Origin: Haloplanus sp. HW8-1 | Lineage (GTDB): Archaea > Halobacteriota > Halobacteria > Halobacteriales > Haloferacaceae | Assembly: GCF_023703795.1 (NCBI RefSeq) | Contig: NZ_CP098518.1 | Coordinates: 62,001 to 126,000 of the forward strand | Direction of reading: 5' to 3' | DNA: 64,000 bases | Shown here: positions 52,701-63,687 of the stretch, in pieces | How the letters are laid out: every line of letters starts with the position of its first letter | How positions within the stretch are numbered: the first letter of the stretch is position 1 | Position numbers and translations under genes: made by a program | The notes under the pieces: generated by a model | What the model saw: the letters and a program-made list of their open reading frames with translations, nothing else | The model's database searches: none | What the model was told of the DNA's origin: nothing

Positions 52701-53804
52701 ATGGACGAACGACGCGCGATCGTCGCCCTCTTCGGATTCCTCGTCATCGCCACCATCGGTTTCATCGCCTACCAGTTCGTCGCCGCTCTCACCATCGCCG
52801 TGTTCGTTTACTATTCGACACGACGATTCTACAGGGCACTCGGTCGCCTCCATCTCCCGAAGCGGGTTCGGGCAGTGGCGGTGATCCTCCTGCTTGCCCT
52901 CCCCTTACTCCTGTTGCTCAGTTACACCCTGGTCTTGCTCGTCACCGAGACGCGTCGGTTCGTCGATACGTATCCGGTCATCGAGACGGCCGCCGCCAAC
53001 GTGGCGTGGCTGGAGGGTATGGAGGACCTTCCTAGCCTCACGTTCGCGGGCGTCGTCGAGGCGTATCGGGCGGGGCAGTTCGACGCGATCATCGACTTCC
53101 TGGTGGAGAACGCTGCCTTCCTGACCAGCGCGATCACGGGCTTTTTCCTCAACCTGTTCATCGTGGTGGTCGTCAGCTACTATCTCCTGATCGACGGCTC
53201 GCGGCTCCACGGCTGGCTCCGACGGTTCGACGACGACGCCATCGTCCGCGAGTTCCTGGAGGCCGCGGACCGTGAACTCGAAGCTATCCTCTTTGGCAAC
53301 CTCCTGAACGTAATCGCCATCGCTCTGATCGGCGTCGGCGCGTTCAAAGGGTACAACGCGCTCGTCCCGGCGGCCGTCGAGGTTCCGTATCCAGCGCTGG
53401 CAGGCGTCCTCACGGGCGTCGCGAGCCTCGTCCCGGTCGTCGGGATGAAGATCGTCTACGTACCCATCGCCGCGGCGATGTCGGCGCCGATCGCCTTCCG
53501 CGGTGAGTACTCTCTGTTGGTGTATGTCGCCGCGTTCATAGCCGTAGCGGTCGTCGTCGTCGACACCATTCCCGACCTCGTCCTTCGGCCGTATCTCAGC
53601 GGCGAGCGAACCCACGTCGGCTTGCTGATGCTCGCGTACATCTTCGGCCCGGTCGTGTTCGGCTTCTACGGGCTCTTTTTTGCACCCATCATCCTCGCCC
53701 TCGGAGTGACCTTCGCCCACACGGCGCTCCCACGGCTCCTCGGCGGCGACGAGGCGGTCGACTCCGGACTCCCGCCGGACCAGCGCCGTCTCGACGACTT
53801 CTGA
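52701..53804 (+). CDS. AI-2E family transporter
   Basis: About 367 residues with seven to eight hydrophobic helices in the AI-2E/PerM/UPF0118 pattern: an N-terminal pair, a soluble loop (~90-135), and a C-terminal block with GFFLNLFIVVVVSYYLLIDG, FGNLLNVIAIALIGVGAF, VVGMKIVYVPIAAAMS and PDLVLRPYLSGERTHVGLLM. Members export small solutes or act as ion antiporters; the substrate is unknown. ATG 52701 (MDERRAIVALFGF) is preferred to GTG 52683. Confidence 0.85.
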   Translation: MDERRAIVALFGFLVIATIGFIAYQFVAALTIAVFVYYSTRRFYRALGRLHLPKRVRAVAVILLLALPLLLLLSYTLVLLVTETRRFVDTYPVIETAAANVAWLEGMEDLPSLTFAGVVEAYRAGQFDAIIDFLVENAAFLTSAITGFFLNLFIVVVVSYYLLIDGSRLHGWLRRFDDDAIVREFLEAADRELEAILFGNLLNVIAIALIGVGAFKGYNALVPAAVEVPYPALAGVLTGVASLVPVVGMKIVYVPIAAAMSAPIAFRGEYSLLVYVAAFIAVAVVVVDTIPDLVLRPYLSGERTHVGLLMLAYIFGPVVFGFYGLFFAPIILALGVTFAHTALPRLLGGDEAVDSGLPPDQRRLDDF

Positions 53805-55103
53805 CCGGGTCGATCGGCGCGGACCGACGCCGGTGACTCTGCCCGCCCGTCCGCTCGCCGTCGAGGAGCGGGCCGTCTATCGGCCGGGCACCGTAGGTTC
53901 ACACTCCACGGGAGGTACCGCACCGCCGTGAGCTCCGACCGTCGCCGTTTCGCTTCGACCGACGAATACATACCAACTTACAATGTATTCTGTAATATAT
54001 ATATAATTCTGACGACGATCACGAACGCCGACACGAGAGAAGAGACCGGGAAAATATGATACAGTAGACAAATATGTTACAATATCCGGGAATAAAAAGA
54101 GAAAACTAGAAATAATGTCTTAATAAAGAAAATATATAAGTTTTGCACGCCTCGTTCTCGTACTGGCGGACATCGGTTCGGAGACTACGCTGTTCGGGAC
54201 GAAAGACTACGAATACAGTGCTTTGGAGCCTGAAACGCTCGGTTTGTCCTCGTTCGTATCCTCTTCGGGGAGATCGACGACGAAGTAGCGACTACATCCC
54301 GCTTTCAGAATAATACAATAGAAAAATCACTACTGACAATACATACAAATACTGGTATATTTATCAGGAGGGGCAACGAGGGCGTCGTCGGCCAGTTGCC
54401 AGTATCTGCCCGGAACTACCGTGTCGCGACGCCGCTGCCATCAAATAACGAGTATAGTTTTGTTAGGATCTTTCTTCCCTGCGGGAACGATCCGGACGTG
54501 TCCGTCGTTCCCTTCGATTCCAAGAGATGCTACCGTGTCACCTAGAAGAGTTCGGCGATACTGAACGATAGGTGTGAACAGTTACGATCGTCGTCCCGAT
54601 CTACAGTGCGCTACTGGCGAAAATTCACGATTATGGGGTAAGACCCCGACTCTCCCATTTGTGAACACTTCGATGCGTGAGTATAACGAACGAACACGAC
54701 CGTGTGTGATAAATAATTAAAGTCACATTGGTGTTTTTGGCGCAAGCATGCCTCGATGTCGGGCCCTATACGCGATCATACTCTATGTTCTTTATATTCA
54801 GAATGGGTGAACAATGTTCCCACTCTAGTGAACGCGTTCCGTACAGCGATCTGATCGGAGATGGACATCCAATACCGTTTCTGGACTGTCTACGTACGAT
54901 ATATCGGTATCAACGCTGGTTTTCGGCGGCACGATCGTAGTCGGTCAGCCGAGCCGCCTACCCCCGTCCGTTCAGTATCGGTGTACGTGTTCGTAGTGGG
55001 TGGTGCTGTGAGAACGATCGCCCTCGAAGCGTTCCGGAGTCGGAACGAACGGGGCGTCTGTCCGCCCGATGATCGAGGAGAGAGACGGAGCAGGTCGGTG
55101 GTG
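53805..55103. other. 1.3-kb AT-rich region without recognisable genes
   Basis: Lies between two converging transcription units. From ~53960 to ~54930 it is strikingly AT-rich, with runs such as tatatatata (~53997) and many stops in all frames. A strong hairpin is at 54483-54512 (gggaacga with tcgttccc; cggac with gtccg). A TATA-like aaatatataag is at ~54128. ORFs of 70-150 residues at 54728-54940 and 54861-55316 have no convincing protein features. It may hold a non-coding RNA or be a decayed insertion. Confidence 0.5.
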
Positions 55104-56285
55104 TTACTCGACGTCGACCGTGCCACCGGTGTCGGGATCGCCGCGGGCGAACCGCTTTCCGGTGGTGGTGTTGAACAGGTACAGCGTCGGTACTTTGGGG
55201 AGGATCGTCGCGTGTTCGTCCTCCGGAATCACCTCTTCGACGGGGACGACGGCGCGCATCTCCCCCTGTGGCCCTTCGAGGTACATGTGTACCTCGTCAC
55301 CGAGTGGCTCGTGTAGGTCCACGGTCGTCTGGATGCCGGGGGTGTCCGGATCGGGGGTTGCCTGAATCTTTCGCGGCCGGAAGCCGAGCTTGATGTCTTC
55401 GCTCGCCTCGTCGGGAAGGTACTCCCCGATGTTGAACGAGAACCGCGGACCGTCGTCGACGTCGACGACGGCCCGTTCGTCGTCGATATCGACGACCGTG
55501 GCGTCGAGCAGGTTGATCTCGGGCGATCCGATGAACTCGGCGACGAACGTGTTGTTGGGGATCCGGTAGACCTCCTCCGGGTGTCCGACCTGTTCGATCT
55601 GTCCGTCGTTCATCACCGCGATCTTGTCCGACATCGTCATCGCCTCCTCCTGGTCGTGGGTGACGTAGACGATGGTGGCGTCGAGTTCCTTGTGGATTCG
55701 GCTGAGCTCCTTGCGCATCTCGCGTTTGAGCTTCGCGTCCAGGTCGCTCATCGGCTCGTCCATCAGGAACGCGACCGGCTCGCGGACGATCGCCCGGCTG
55801 ATGGCGATCCGCTGTTGTTGCCCGCCGGACAGCTCCCCGGGATACTTGTCGAGCAGCCCGTCGATCTGGACGATCTCGGCGGCCGTTTCGACCCGTTCGG
55901 TTCGCTGCTCCCGGGACATGCCGGCCAGCTTGAGCGGGTACTCGATGTTCTCCCGCGCCGTCATGTGGGGGTACAGTGCGATCCGCTGGAACACCATCGC
56001 GAGGTCGCGGTCCTGCGGGGAGGTGTCGATCGCTTCCTCGCCTTCCAGGTAGAGTGTCCCCTCCGTCGCCGTCTCGAGGCCGGCGATACAACGGAGAGTC
56101 GTGGTCTTCCCACATCCACTCGGGCCGACGAGGGTGACGAAGTCACCCTTCTGGATGTCGAGGTCGACGCCGTCGACCGCCACCTCGATGCCCGACGGGA
56201 TGTCGAACTCCTTGCGAAGGTTCTGAAGCGATATCTGTGTCTGGTCGTCCGGCAACGAACTTCGGTTCCGATCTGTTTTGCTCAT
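55104..56285 (-). CDS. ABC sugar-type importer, ATP-binding protein
   Basis: 393 residues of the MalK/UgpC class: Walker A LVGPSGCGKTTTLR, Q-loop VFQRIALYPHM, signature ELSGGQQQRIAISRA, Walker B FLMDEPMSDLD and H-loop YVTHDQEEAM. A C-terminal TOBE/OB regulatory domain (~245-390) follows. It energises import by the two permeases encoded upstream and is the last gene of the four-gene operon, with two bases to the preceding permease gene. Confidence 0.92.
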   Translation of the reverse strand: MSKTDRNRSSLPDDQTQISLQNLRKEFDIPSGIEVAVDGVDLDIQKGDFVTLVGPSGCGKTTTLRCIAGLETATEGTLYLEGEEAIDTSPQDRDLAMVFQRIALYPHMTARENIEYPLKLAGMSREQRTERVETAAEIVQIDGLLDKYPGELSGGQQQRIAISRAIVREPVAFLMDEPMSDLDAKLKREMRKELSRIHKELDATIVYVTHDQEEAMTMSDKIAVMNDGQIEQVGHPEEVYRIPNNTFVAEFIGSPEINLLDATVVDIDDERAVVDVDDGPRFSFNIGEYLPDEASEDIKLGFRPRKIQATPDPDTPGIQTTVDLHEPLGDEVHMYLEGPQGEMRAVVPVEEVIPEDEHATILPKVPTLYLFNTTTGKRFARGDPDTGGTVDVE

Positions 56286-56287
56286 TG

Positions 56288-57184
56288 TTAGAGTCCTCCG
56301 GTGCGGAATCCTTCGAGGATGCTTTCCTGCAACTTGTACACCAACAGGAACGGCGGGATCGACATCAGCGTCGACGCCGCCATGATCTGCCCCCAGTAGA
56401 CGTAGTTCTGCTGGACGAACGTCTGGACTGCGGGTGGCAGTGTCTGCATGGAACTATCCGGGAGCAGGATCGTCGCCATCGTGAAGTCGTTCCAGCTAAC
56501 TGCGAACGTGAAGATGGCCACGGCGACCATTCCGGGTTTCGCCATCGGGATCGCCACGTCCTTGAACGAGTGGAACTGTGAGGCCCCGTTCATCCACGCG
56601 GCCTCCTCGTACGCGATGGGGACCGTCTGGAAGAACTTCCACATCATCCACATCGCGAACGGCAACGAAATGGCGATGTGAGCGACGCTGATCCCGATGT
56701 AGCTGTTCAGCAGGCCCAGCCGCCGCCAGATCTGGTACTGCGGGAACGCCAGCAGGATCGGCGGGAACATGTAGCTGAACAGGATCAGCCGGGCGAAGTT
56801 CTTTCGGCCGCGGAACTGGACCCGGGTCAGGCCGTAGCCCGCCAGCGTGGACGCGCCCACGGTCGAGACGATCGCGATCACGGCCACGAGGACGCTGTTG
56901 AAGTACCAGCGTTCGAAGTTACGGTCGGCGAACACGCTGATGTACGCGTCGATCTGCAGGGCGGCGAGCACCTGCGTCGGGAACCACGTCGGGGTCCGCA
57001 CGATGTGGTCGTACGGCTGGACCGACGCCACCAGCATCCAGTACATCGGGAACATCATCACGGCACACGTCAGGACGACGACGGCGTACAGCGCCACCTT
57101 CCTCACCTGCAGGCGCTCCTGGTAGGGGAGGATTCCCGAGAGGGTCGACTGGATCCGGTTCGAGATCCTATCGGTGAATACCAT
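56288..57184 (-). CDS. ABC sugar-type importer permease (MalG-like)
   Basis: 298 residues, six membrane helices. The cytoplasmic coupling motif is EEAAWMNGASQFHSF then KDVAIPMAKPG, which docks to the ATPase. The C-terminus PPFLLVYKLQESILEGFRTGGL, ending in G-KG-like residues, is typical of the MalG subgroup of carbohydrate importers. Its ATG shares one base with the stop of the other permease gene. Confidence 0.9.
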   Translation of the reverse strand: MVFTDRISNRIQSTLSGILPYQERLQVRKVALYAVVVLTCAVMMFPMYWMLVASVQPYDHIVRTPTWFPTQVLAALQIDAYISVFADRNFERWYFNSVLVAVIAIVSTVGASTLAGYGLTRVQFRGRKNFARLILFSYMFPPILLAFPQYQIWRRLGLLNSYIGISVAHIAISLPFAMWMMWKFFQTVPIAYEEAAWMNGASQFHSFKDVAIPMAKPGMVAVAIFTFAVSWNDFTMATILLPDSSMQTLPPAVQTFVQQNYVYWGQIMAASTLMSIPPFLLVYKLQESILEGFRTGGL

Positions 57185-58140
57185 CAGCGACCCACCTCCT
57201 CAGCGGGGTTGAAGCCGACGAAGTAGACGATGGCGCCAGCCCCGAGGAACGCGAACAGCGTCCCGGCGATCGCACCGGCCTGGCCGAGTTTGAAGTCGAG
57301 GAACGCCACCTCGAAGATGTAGATCGGGAGCGTCGTCGTCGCCGATCCCGGGCCACCGGTGGTCATGATGTAGATGATGTCGAACTTGTTGAACATCCAG
57401 ATGCCCCGCAGCAGCAGCGTGAGCAGAATGACGCCCTTGATCTGGGGAAGTGTGATGTCCCGGAACTTCCGGAGCGGCCCCGCCCCGTTCATCGTGGCCG
57501 CCTCGTAGAACTCGTTGGGGATCGACTGTAGCCGGGCCAGCACCATGATCGTGATGAAGATGGCGAACTTCCAGGAGTTCGCGACGATCAGGGTCGGCAG
57601 GGCGATGTCACCCGACGACAGCCATCCGATGGGCTGGTTGATGAGCCCGATGTCGACGAGGAAGACGTTGATGATCCCGTAGTTCCCGTTGAGCATCAGC
57701 CGGAACACCATCCCGACCACCACGGTCGGAATGAGATACGGGAGGAAGATCATCGCTCGCGCGAGGACGACGCCCCGGAACTCCCGCGAGAGCATCAGCG
57801 CCGTGCCGACGCCGATGACGAGCTGGAGCGCGACCGAGCCGAAGCCGAACGAGACGCTGCGCCAGAACGCGTTCCAGTAAGACGGGCTGTTCAGCACGCC
57901 GATGTAGTTCTCGATACCCACCCACGTCCACGTCGGCGACAGGGCGCCTGCGTCGTAGAGGCTGAGATTGAGCGCCCACAGGATCGGCAGGAACGACGCG
58001 AACAACATCAACAGCGCGGCTGGCCCGACGGTCAACCCGATGAGGGCCTTCTTGTCCCCAAACAGGCTTTCGAGCAGTCCATCCCAGGATTTTTTCGGTA
58101 TTCTGAACCAGTTATTAACTGTGTCTTGTAATGTACTCAT
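57184..58140 (-). CDS. ABC sugar-type importer permease (MalF/UgpA-like)
   Basis: 318 residues, about six membrane helices; the coupling loop is YEAATMNGAGPLRKFRDI then TLPQIKG. ATTTLPIYIFEVAF near the C-terminus is the family pattern of carbohydrate permeases. It pairs with the next gene product to form the channel. The substrate is not determinable; a sugar, oligosaccharide or polyol is likely from the family. Confidence 0.9.
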   Translation of the reverse strand: MSTLQDTVNNWFRIPKKSWDGLLESLFGDKKALIGLTVGPAALLMLFASFLPILWALNLSLYDAGALSPTWTWVGIENYIGVLNSPSYWNAFWRSVSFGFGSVALQLVIGVGTALMLSREFRGVVLARAMIFLPYLIPTVVVGMVFRLMLNGNYGIINVFLVDIGLINQPIGWLSSGDIALPTLIVANSWKFAIFITIMVLARLQSIPNEFYEAATMNGAGPLRKFRDITLPQIKGVILLTLLLRGIWMFNKFDIIYIMTTGGPGSATTTLPIYIFEVAFLDFKLGQAGAIAGTLFAFLGAGAIVYFVGFNPAEEVGR

Positions 58141-58248
58141 GCTTTGTGTGTGTGGTTATCGGACACGTGGGGTTGGTTGTCGATATTCACAATAAAAATT
58201 TGTGGTAACGCTTCGGTCAGCGCGCGGGAGGACTGCGTGAGGCCAGTC

Positions 58249-59766
<1,518 letters not shown>

Positions 59767-60103
59767 AGGTTGCTCGCTATGTGTGACTCCCGTTCGTGGC
59801 AGGCTTTCACACTTCGGAACAACGATAGTGAGGTTGTTATAAAAAAATAACTATTATTTTAGGGTGCGATATGTAGTGATAAAATACAATGTATATCTCG
59901 TCGGCCGGGACGGGAGAAGTAGTAGTCAAACAAGCGAAAAATCTGGGGACTCCGAGACGCCGGGGCGTTCGAGATGTCTCAAACGGTCCCGATCCGTTCT
60001 GACCAGTACCGGACGGGGGTCGTCGGTCGGCCTCCGAATCCACGGTCGCTCGGGCGGGCCGAGGGAGGGACCCGCCGAGTTCCCTTCGCGGCACGCCGAA
60101 CGG
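59767..60103 (-). promoter_or_regulatory. Promoter region of the ABC importer operon
   Basis: A 337-base gap without genes. On the minus strand a TATA-like ttatttttttataac (59836-59850) stands ~70-85 bases before the start codon of the binding protein, implying a short leader. The stretch 59825-59895 is AT-rich. The remainder next to the cupin gene shows nothing recognisable. Confidence 0.45.
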
Positions 60104-60520
60104 CTACTTTTCGAGGTCCGCCGGGTTCCCGTCCTCGTCGACGGTGTACGTATCCCCGTTCAGGACCGCGGGCGAGTGGATGAACATCGCCCGGAACGGC
60201 CCGTCACGGTCCGCCGGATTCCGCGGGTAGTGTGGCACTCCCGGCGGAATGAACACGAGGTGGTCGTCGGCGTGACAGGGCACCGACTCGCCGTCGACGA
60301 CGATCTCACCTTCGCCGTCGAGTCCATAGAAGGTCTCCCCGCTATACCGGTGGACGTGCGGCGTGACCGATTCCCCCGGATCGACGGTGATGATCCCCTG
60401 ATCGAACATCTGCGTGTCGCCCTGATCGACGTTCATCAGGAACTGAATGTCGATCCCGAGGCGGTCTCTGACTTCCGGTTCGTCGACGTCGTAGAGGTGG
60501 TACGACTGCGAGTGATCCAT
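60104..60520 (-). CDS. Cupin-domain protein
   Basis: 138 residues forming a single cupin barrel. Motif 1 is TPHVHRYSGETFYGLDGEGEI with the HxH...E metal ligands; motif 2 is HLVFIPPGVPHYPRN with the last His. It probably binds a metal and may be an isomerase, dioxygenase or regulator of a sugar or aromatic pathway. The start is ATG 60520 (MDHSQSYHLYDV). It lies 94 bases after the MFS gene on the same strand, suggesting a catabolic unit. Confidence 0.82.
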   Translation of the reverse strand: MDHSQSYHLYDVDEPEVRDRLGIDIQFLMNVDQGDTQMFDQGIITVDPGESVTPHVHRYSGETFYGLDGEGEIVVDGESVPCHADDHLVFIPPGVPHYPRNPADRDGPFRAMFIHSPAVLNGDTYTVDEDGNPADLEK

Positions 60521-60614
60521 GGCTCCGGATTCCGTTTGTGAACGGACCGTGTTAACGACTGTCCATCGACGTGATCGGTCGTCGACGCCCCGACTGGCCC
60601 GGCCGACGGGGACG

Positions 60615-61853
60615 TCACTGCACCCGGAGCCAGCAGAGACACGCGGTGCTACCGAGAAAGAACGGCAGGAGCGCCGCGAAGGCGAGTTCGTAACTGAACG
60701 CCTGCGCCACCGTGCCGATGTACGTCGGTCCCAGACTCCCCAGGAAGATGAGGAGCGTTCGGGTGCCGCCGTAGTCTCCACCCATACTCGCGTCGGGAAA
60801 GAGGCCCATGAGATACGCGTTGACGACGGGCGGAAAGCCGGTGATCCCTACCGCGAGCAGTCCCAGACCGACGAGGACCGGTCCCGACGATTCCGCGACG
60901 AACAGGACGAGAAGTCCCGCCATCCCGACCAGCGCCGACCCGATGGCGACCGTAAGATGCCGTATCCGGTCGCCGAGCGCCCCCGCCACGACGCGGGCGA
61001 CCGCACCGATCATGAAAAAGCCGATGAAGGCGTTGTTCGCGAACGTCTGTGGGTAGCCCTTCCCGAACCGGAGAAACGCTGGGAGAAACCCCAGGATGCC
61101 CTGAAAGATGAAACTGTACATAACGTAGGCCACGACGGTCCAGCGGACGAGCGGATTCCCCAGGATCCGCGAGACGGTCCCCCGCACGTTCAGTTCGCAT
61201 CCTCGGATGCCGGTTTCGTAGGTCCCCCGGTGGTGGACGTGGAGCGCCGCGGCGACGCCGACGAGCACGATCACGACCGGAACGAACGAGACGTGCCACG
61301 TCGTCGCGACCGTGATGCCGCCGACCCGCCACGTCGTGACGGCGAGGACCCCAACCGCGAGCGCGCCAGACAGCGACGTGCCCGTGTCGATCGACGACGT
61401 GTAGAGGCCGAACGCCTGTCCCCGGCGCGCGTCGAACAGAGCCGCGAGCTGTGCGTACGAAGACGGCGTGAACAGTCCGGCTCCGAGGCCCATCACGACG
61501 AGGCCGCCGACGAACCCGGCGTACGTCGTGACCTGCGTGAGGAGCACGAACCCGGTCGACATGACCGCCATCGCCCCGATCAGCACCGTCTTGTACGATA
61601 GCTGGTCGGACAACAGGCCGCCGGGATACTGCGTGAGGGCGATCGAGGCCCACATCACGGTGAGTGCGATTCCTGCCTCGGCGGACGTGATGTCGAGCGT
61701 CTCGATGATCGCCGGCAGCAAGGGGCCGAAGATGTTTCGCCCGACGAAGGCGGCGACCGTCCCGACGAGGATCAACGTCAGGAGCCGTCCGGGGTAGCCG
61801 GTCAACAGCGGTTCCCGGTCCGTCTCCGTGTTCGTGGCTGAGTGGTCCGTCAT
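60615..61853 (-). CDS. MFS transporter
   Basis: 412 residues with about twelve membrane helices. MFS signatures are visible: LTQYPGGLLSDQLSYKTVLI between helices 2 and 3, and LGDRIRHLTVAIGSALVG in the second half. The N-terminal tail is short and polar. It probably moves a sugar acid, organic acid or drug; the neighbouring cupin and dehydrogenase genes favour a carbon-source role. Confidence 0.88.
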   Translation of the reverse strand: MTDHSATNTETDREPLLTGYPGRLLTLILVGTVAAFVGRNIFGPLLPAIIETLDITSAEAGIALTVMWASIALTQYPGGLLSDQLSYKTVLIGAMAVMSTGFVLLTQVTTYAGFVGGLVVMGLGAGLFTPSSYAQLAALFDARRGQAFGLYTSSIDTGTSLSGALAVGVLAVTTWRVGGITVATTWHVSFVPVVIVLVGVAAALHVHHRGTYETGIRGCELNVRGTVSRILGNPLVRWTVVAYVMYSFIFQGILGFLPAFLRFGKGYPQTFANNAFIGFFMIGAVARVVAGALGDRIRHLTVAIGSALVGMAGLLVLFVAESSGPVLVGLGLLAVGITGFPPVVNAYLMGLFPDASMGGDYGGTRTLLIFLGSLGPTYIGTVAQAFSYELAFAALLPFFLGSTACLCWLRVQ

Positions 61854-61935
61854 TCTCTGGGTGACAGGTGTGTCGTGTCGCGCGCCGCGTTCGTCACGGC
61901 GTCGGTACGGCCTCGAAGAGCGTGCTGCCGACGGT

Positions 61936-63600
61936 TCAGGCGTCTTCAGGTCCCCACATGTCCTCGGTGGCTGGCGCGTGTTCCTGGAGGTTCGTATCGT
62001 CTCCTCCCGTTCGGGGGAGGATCGCGTCGGTGCGGAGCACCGACGACGCGAACTCCGTCGCGGTGTCGAGCGCGAGCCGTTTGATGCCGATGGGCTCGAT
62101 GATCCCGGTCTCGTATGCCGACGTGACCTCGCCGGTGTCGACGTCGAGCGCGGCGTCGCGCTCGCCCGCGTCGTGGTCGCTTCGCAGACGGGGGAGTACG
62201 TCGAGCGGGTCGTACCCCGAGTTCCGTATCAACTGTGCGACCGGTGTCTCCAGCGCCTCGGCGAACGCGTCGACGGCCAGTTGCTTCTTGCCGGCCGTCT
62301 CGGCCGCCGACGCCCGGACGCCACTGGCGGCGACGAGTTCCGCCGCGCCGCCGCCGGGGATCGCACGCGGATCGGCGGACACGGATGCCAGCGCCCCGAT
62401 CCCCTGCTTGAGGATGCGTTCGGTCAGATCGCCGCCGGTCGCCGTCCCCGCGTTGACGACGACCGACGCGATGTCGGTATCGGCGCAGTCGGCAAACAGG
62501 GTACCCTTGATCGATCCCGAGCCGAGTTCCGTCACCGTCACCCGCCCCGAGTGACCGAGCGTCGCGTCCGCGATACCGCCCGGTGCGGCGACGTCCCCTC
62601 CTACCGCCGCACGGACGCGGTCGAACTTCTCGTCCGTGAGTTGGTGGAACGCGAGGATCCCGGCGTCCGCGAGGGCGGCGAGGGTCTCACCGTTGAGGTG
62701 TCCCGCACAGACGACCACGTCCGCTCCGCTGTCACAGAGCGTTCCGAGAGCCGCCTCGTACTGCTCGTCGCGGGAGTCACTGATCGCGCTCATCGCTTCC
62801 GGTCCGGAGACGTCGACCCCGTCGATCGCGCTCAGATCCTCGACGTCGAGTCGGGAGACCGGGTCGGAAAGCAGGAGGACGTCCGCATCGACGACGTCCT
62901 GTGGCATCCCGTCGTGGGGTACGTCGCTGCGCAGGATCGTCCCCTGGATGACCCGCGACTGGTCGATCCCGAGTCGGATGTCTTGTTCGAAGTGGACGTC
63001 GTCGAGCGAGAAGTCCGGAGCCAGGACGCTGGCGACGTCGATGGACACCTGCCGGAGGTGATCGATCTGCGAGTCGACGAACCGGCCGTTGATCGCGGTG
63101 GTGACGAGTGCGTATCGCTCCCGATCGGTCCGTTCGAGTTGGAGCGCCACGTCGTCGAGGGCTTCGACCGCGGTCGTCGCCGCCCGTTCGTACCCCCGTG
63201 CGACCGTGACGGGAGATACCCCTCGTTCGACGAGTTCCTCGGCCTCGTCGATCAGTGCCGCGGCGAGCAGGACCCCGAAGGTCGACCCATCGGGGAGGCG
63301 GTCGGCGTCCCCACACGCGTCCACGAGCATTCCACCGACCGGATCGCGAACGTCGAGGCGATGGAGGATGTCGGAGCCCTGATTCGAGACGAAGCCGTCG
63401 CCGTGCGGGTCGACCATCAGTTTGTCCCGTCCGTGTGGCCCGTAGGTTGCCCGGACGATGTCCCCGAGGGAACGGACGGCTCCGAACGCTGCCTCCTGGA
63501 AGTCGTCGGCCTCGATGCGTTCCGCCGACGAGATCCGATTTACCTCTCGTTCACTCATCGTCCGGGCCGAGGACACCGAACCATTTGTATGTTCGGACAC
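61936..63600 (-). CDS. Divergent thermosome-like chaperonin paralogue, probably ATPase-impaired
   Basis: 554 residues, alignable over the whole length with thermosome subunits (YGPHGRDKLMVD; IPGGGAAELVAA; ETGIIEPIGIKRLAL). Two of the three ATP-hydrolysis aspartates are changed: NDG is NQG (Q74) and the QDAL aspartate is Gln (Q399, in ERILKQGIGAL). The GDGTT box is PDGST (103-107), keeping D104. The C-terminus lacks the Gly/Met tail. It could be a non-hydrolysing ring member or a free-standing scaffold. It is placed between a dehydrogenase and an MFS gene. The true start could be ATG 63600 or the internal Met15. Confidence 0.85.
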   Translation of the reverse strand: MSEHTNGSVSSARTMSEREVNRISSAERIEADDFQEAAFGAVRSLGDIVRATYGPHGRDKLMVDPHGDGFVSNQGSDILHRLDVRDPVGGMLVDACGDADRLPDGSTFGVLLAAALIDEAEELVERGVSPVTVARGYERAATTAVEALDDVALQLERTDRERYALVTTAINGRFVDSQIDHLRQVSIDVASVLAPDFSLDDVHFEQDIRLGIDQSRVIQGTILRSDVPHDGMPQDVVDADVLLLSDPVSRLDVEDLSAIDGVDVSGPEAMSAISDSRDEQYEAALGTLCDSGADVVVCAGHLNGETLAALADAGILAFHQLTDEKFDRVRAAVGGDVAAPGGIADATLGHSGRVTVTELGSGSIKGTLFADCADTDIASVVVNAGTATGGDLTERILKQGIGALASVSADPRAIPGGGAAELVAASGVRASAAETAGKKQLAVDAFAEALETPVAQLIRNSGYDPLDVLPRLRSDHDAGERDAALDVDTGEVTSAYETGIIEPIGIKRLALDTATEFASSVLRTDAILPRTGGDDTNLQEHAPATEDMWGPEDA

Positions 63601-63687
63601 GCCGAGCGCCGGGCCGGCGCGTGTCGGGTCCGAGACTGGAGCGGCGAGGGGACGACTCGACCGGCGGCCGACCGCTCGTCCCCCCGA

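Noticed and set aside
54728-55316. ORFs of 70 and 151 residues in the AT-rich region before the ABC operon
   Set aside because: No domain, uneven composition, and the second overlaps the end of the ATPase gene; not convincing as genes.
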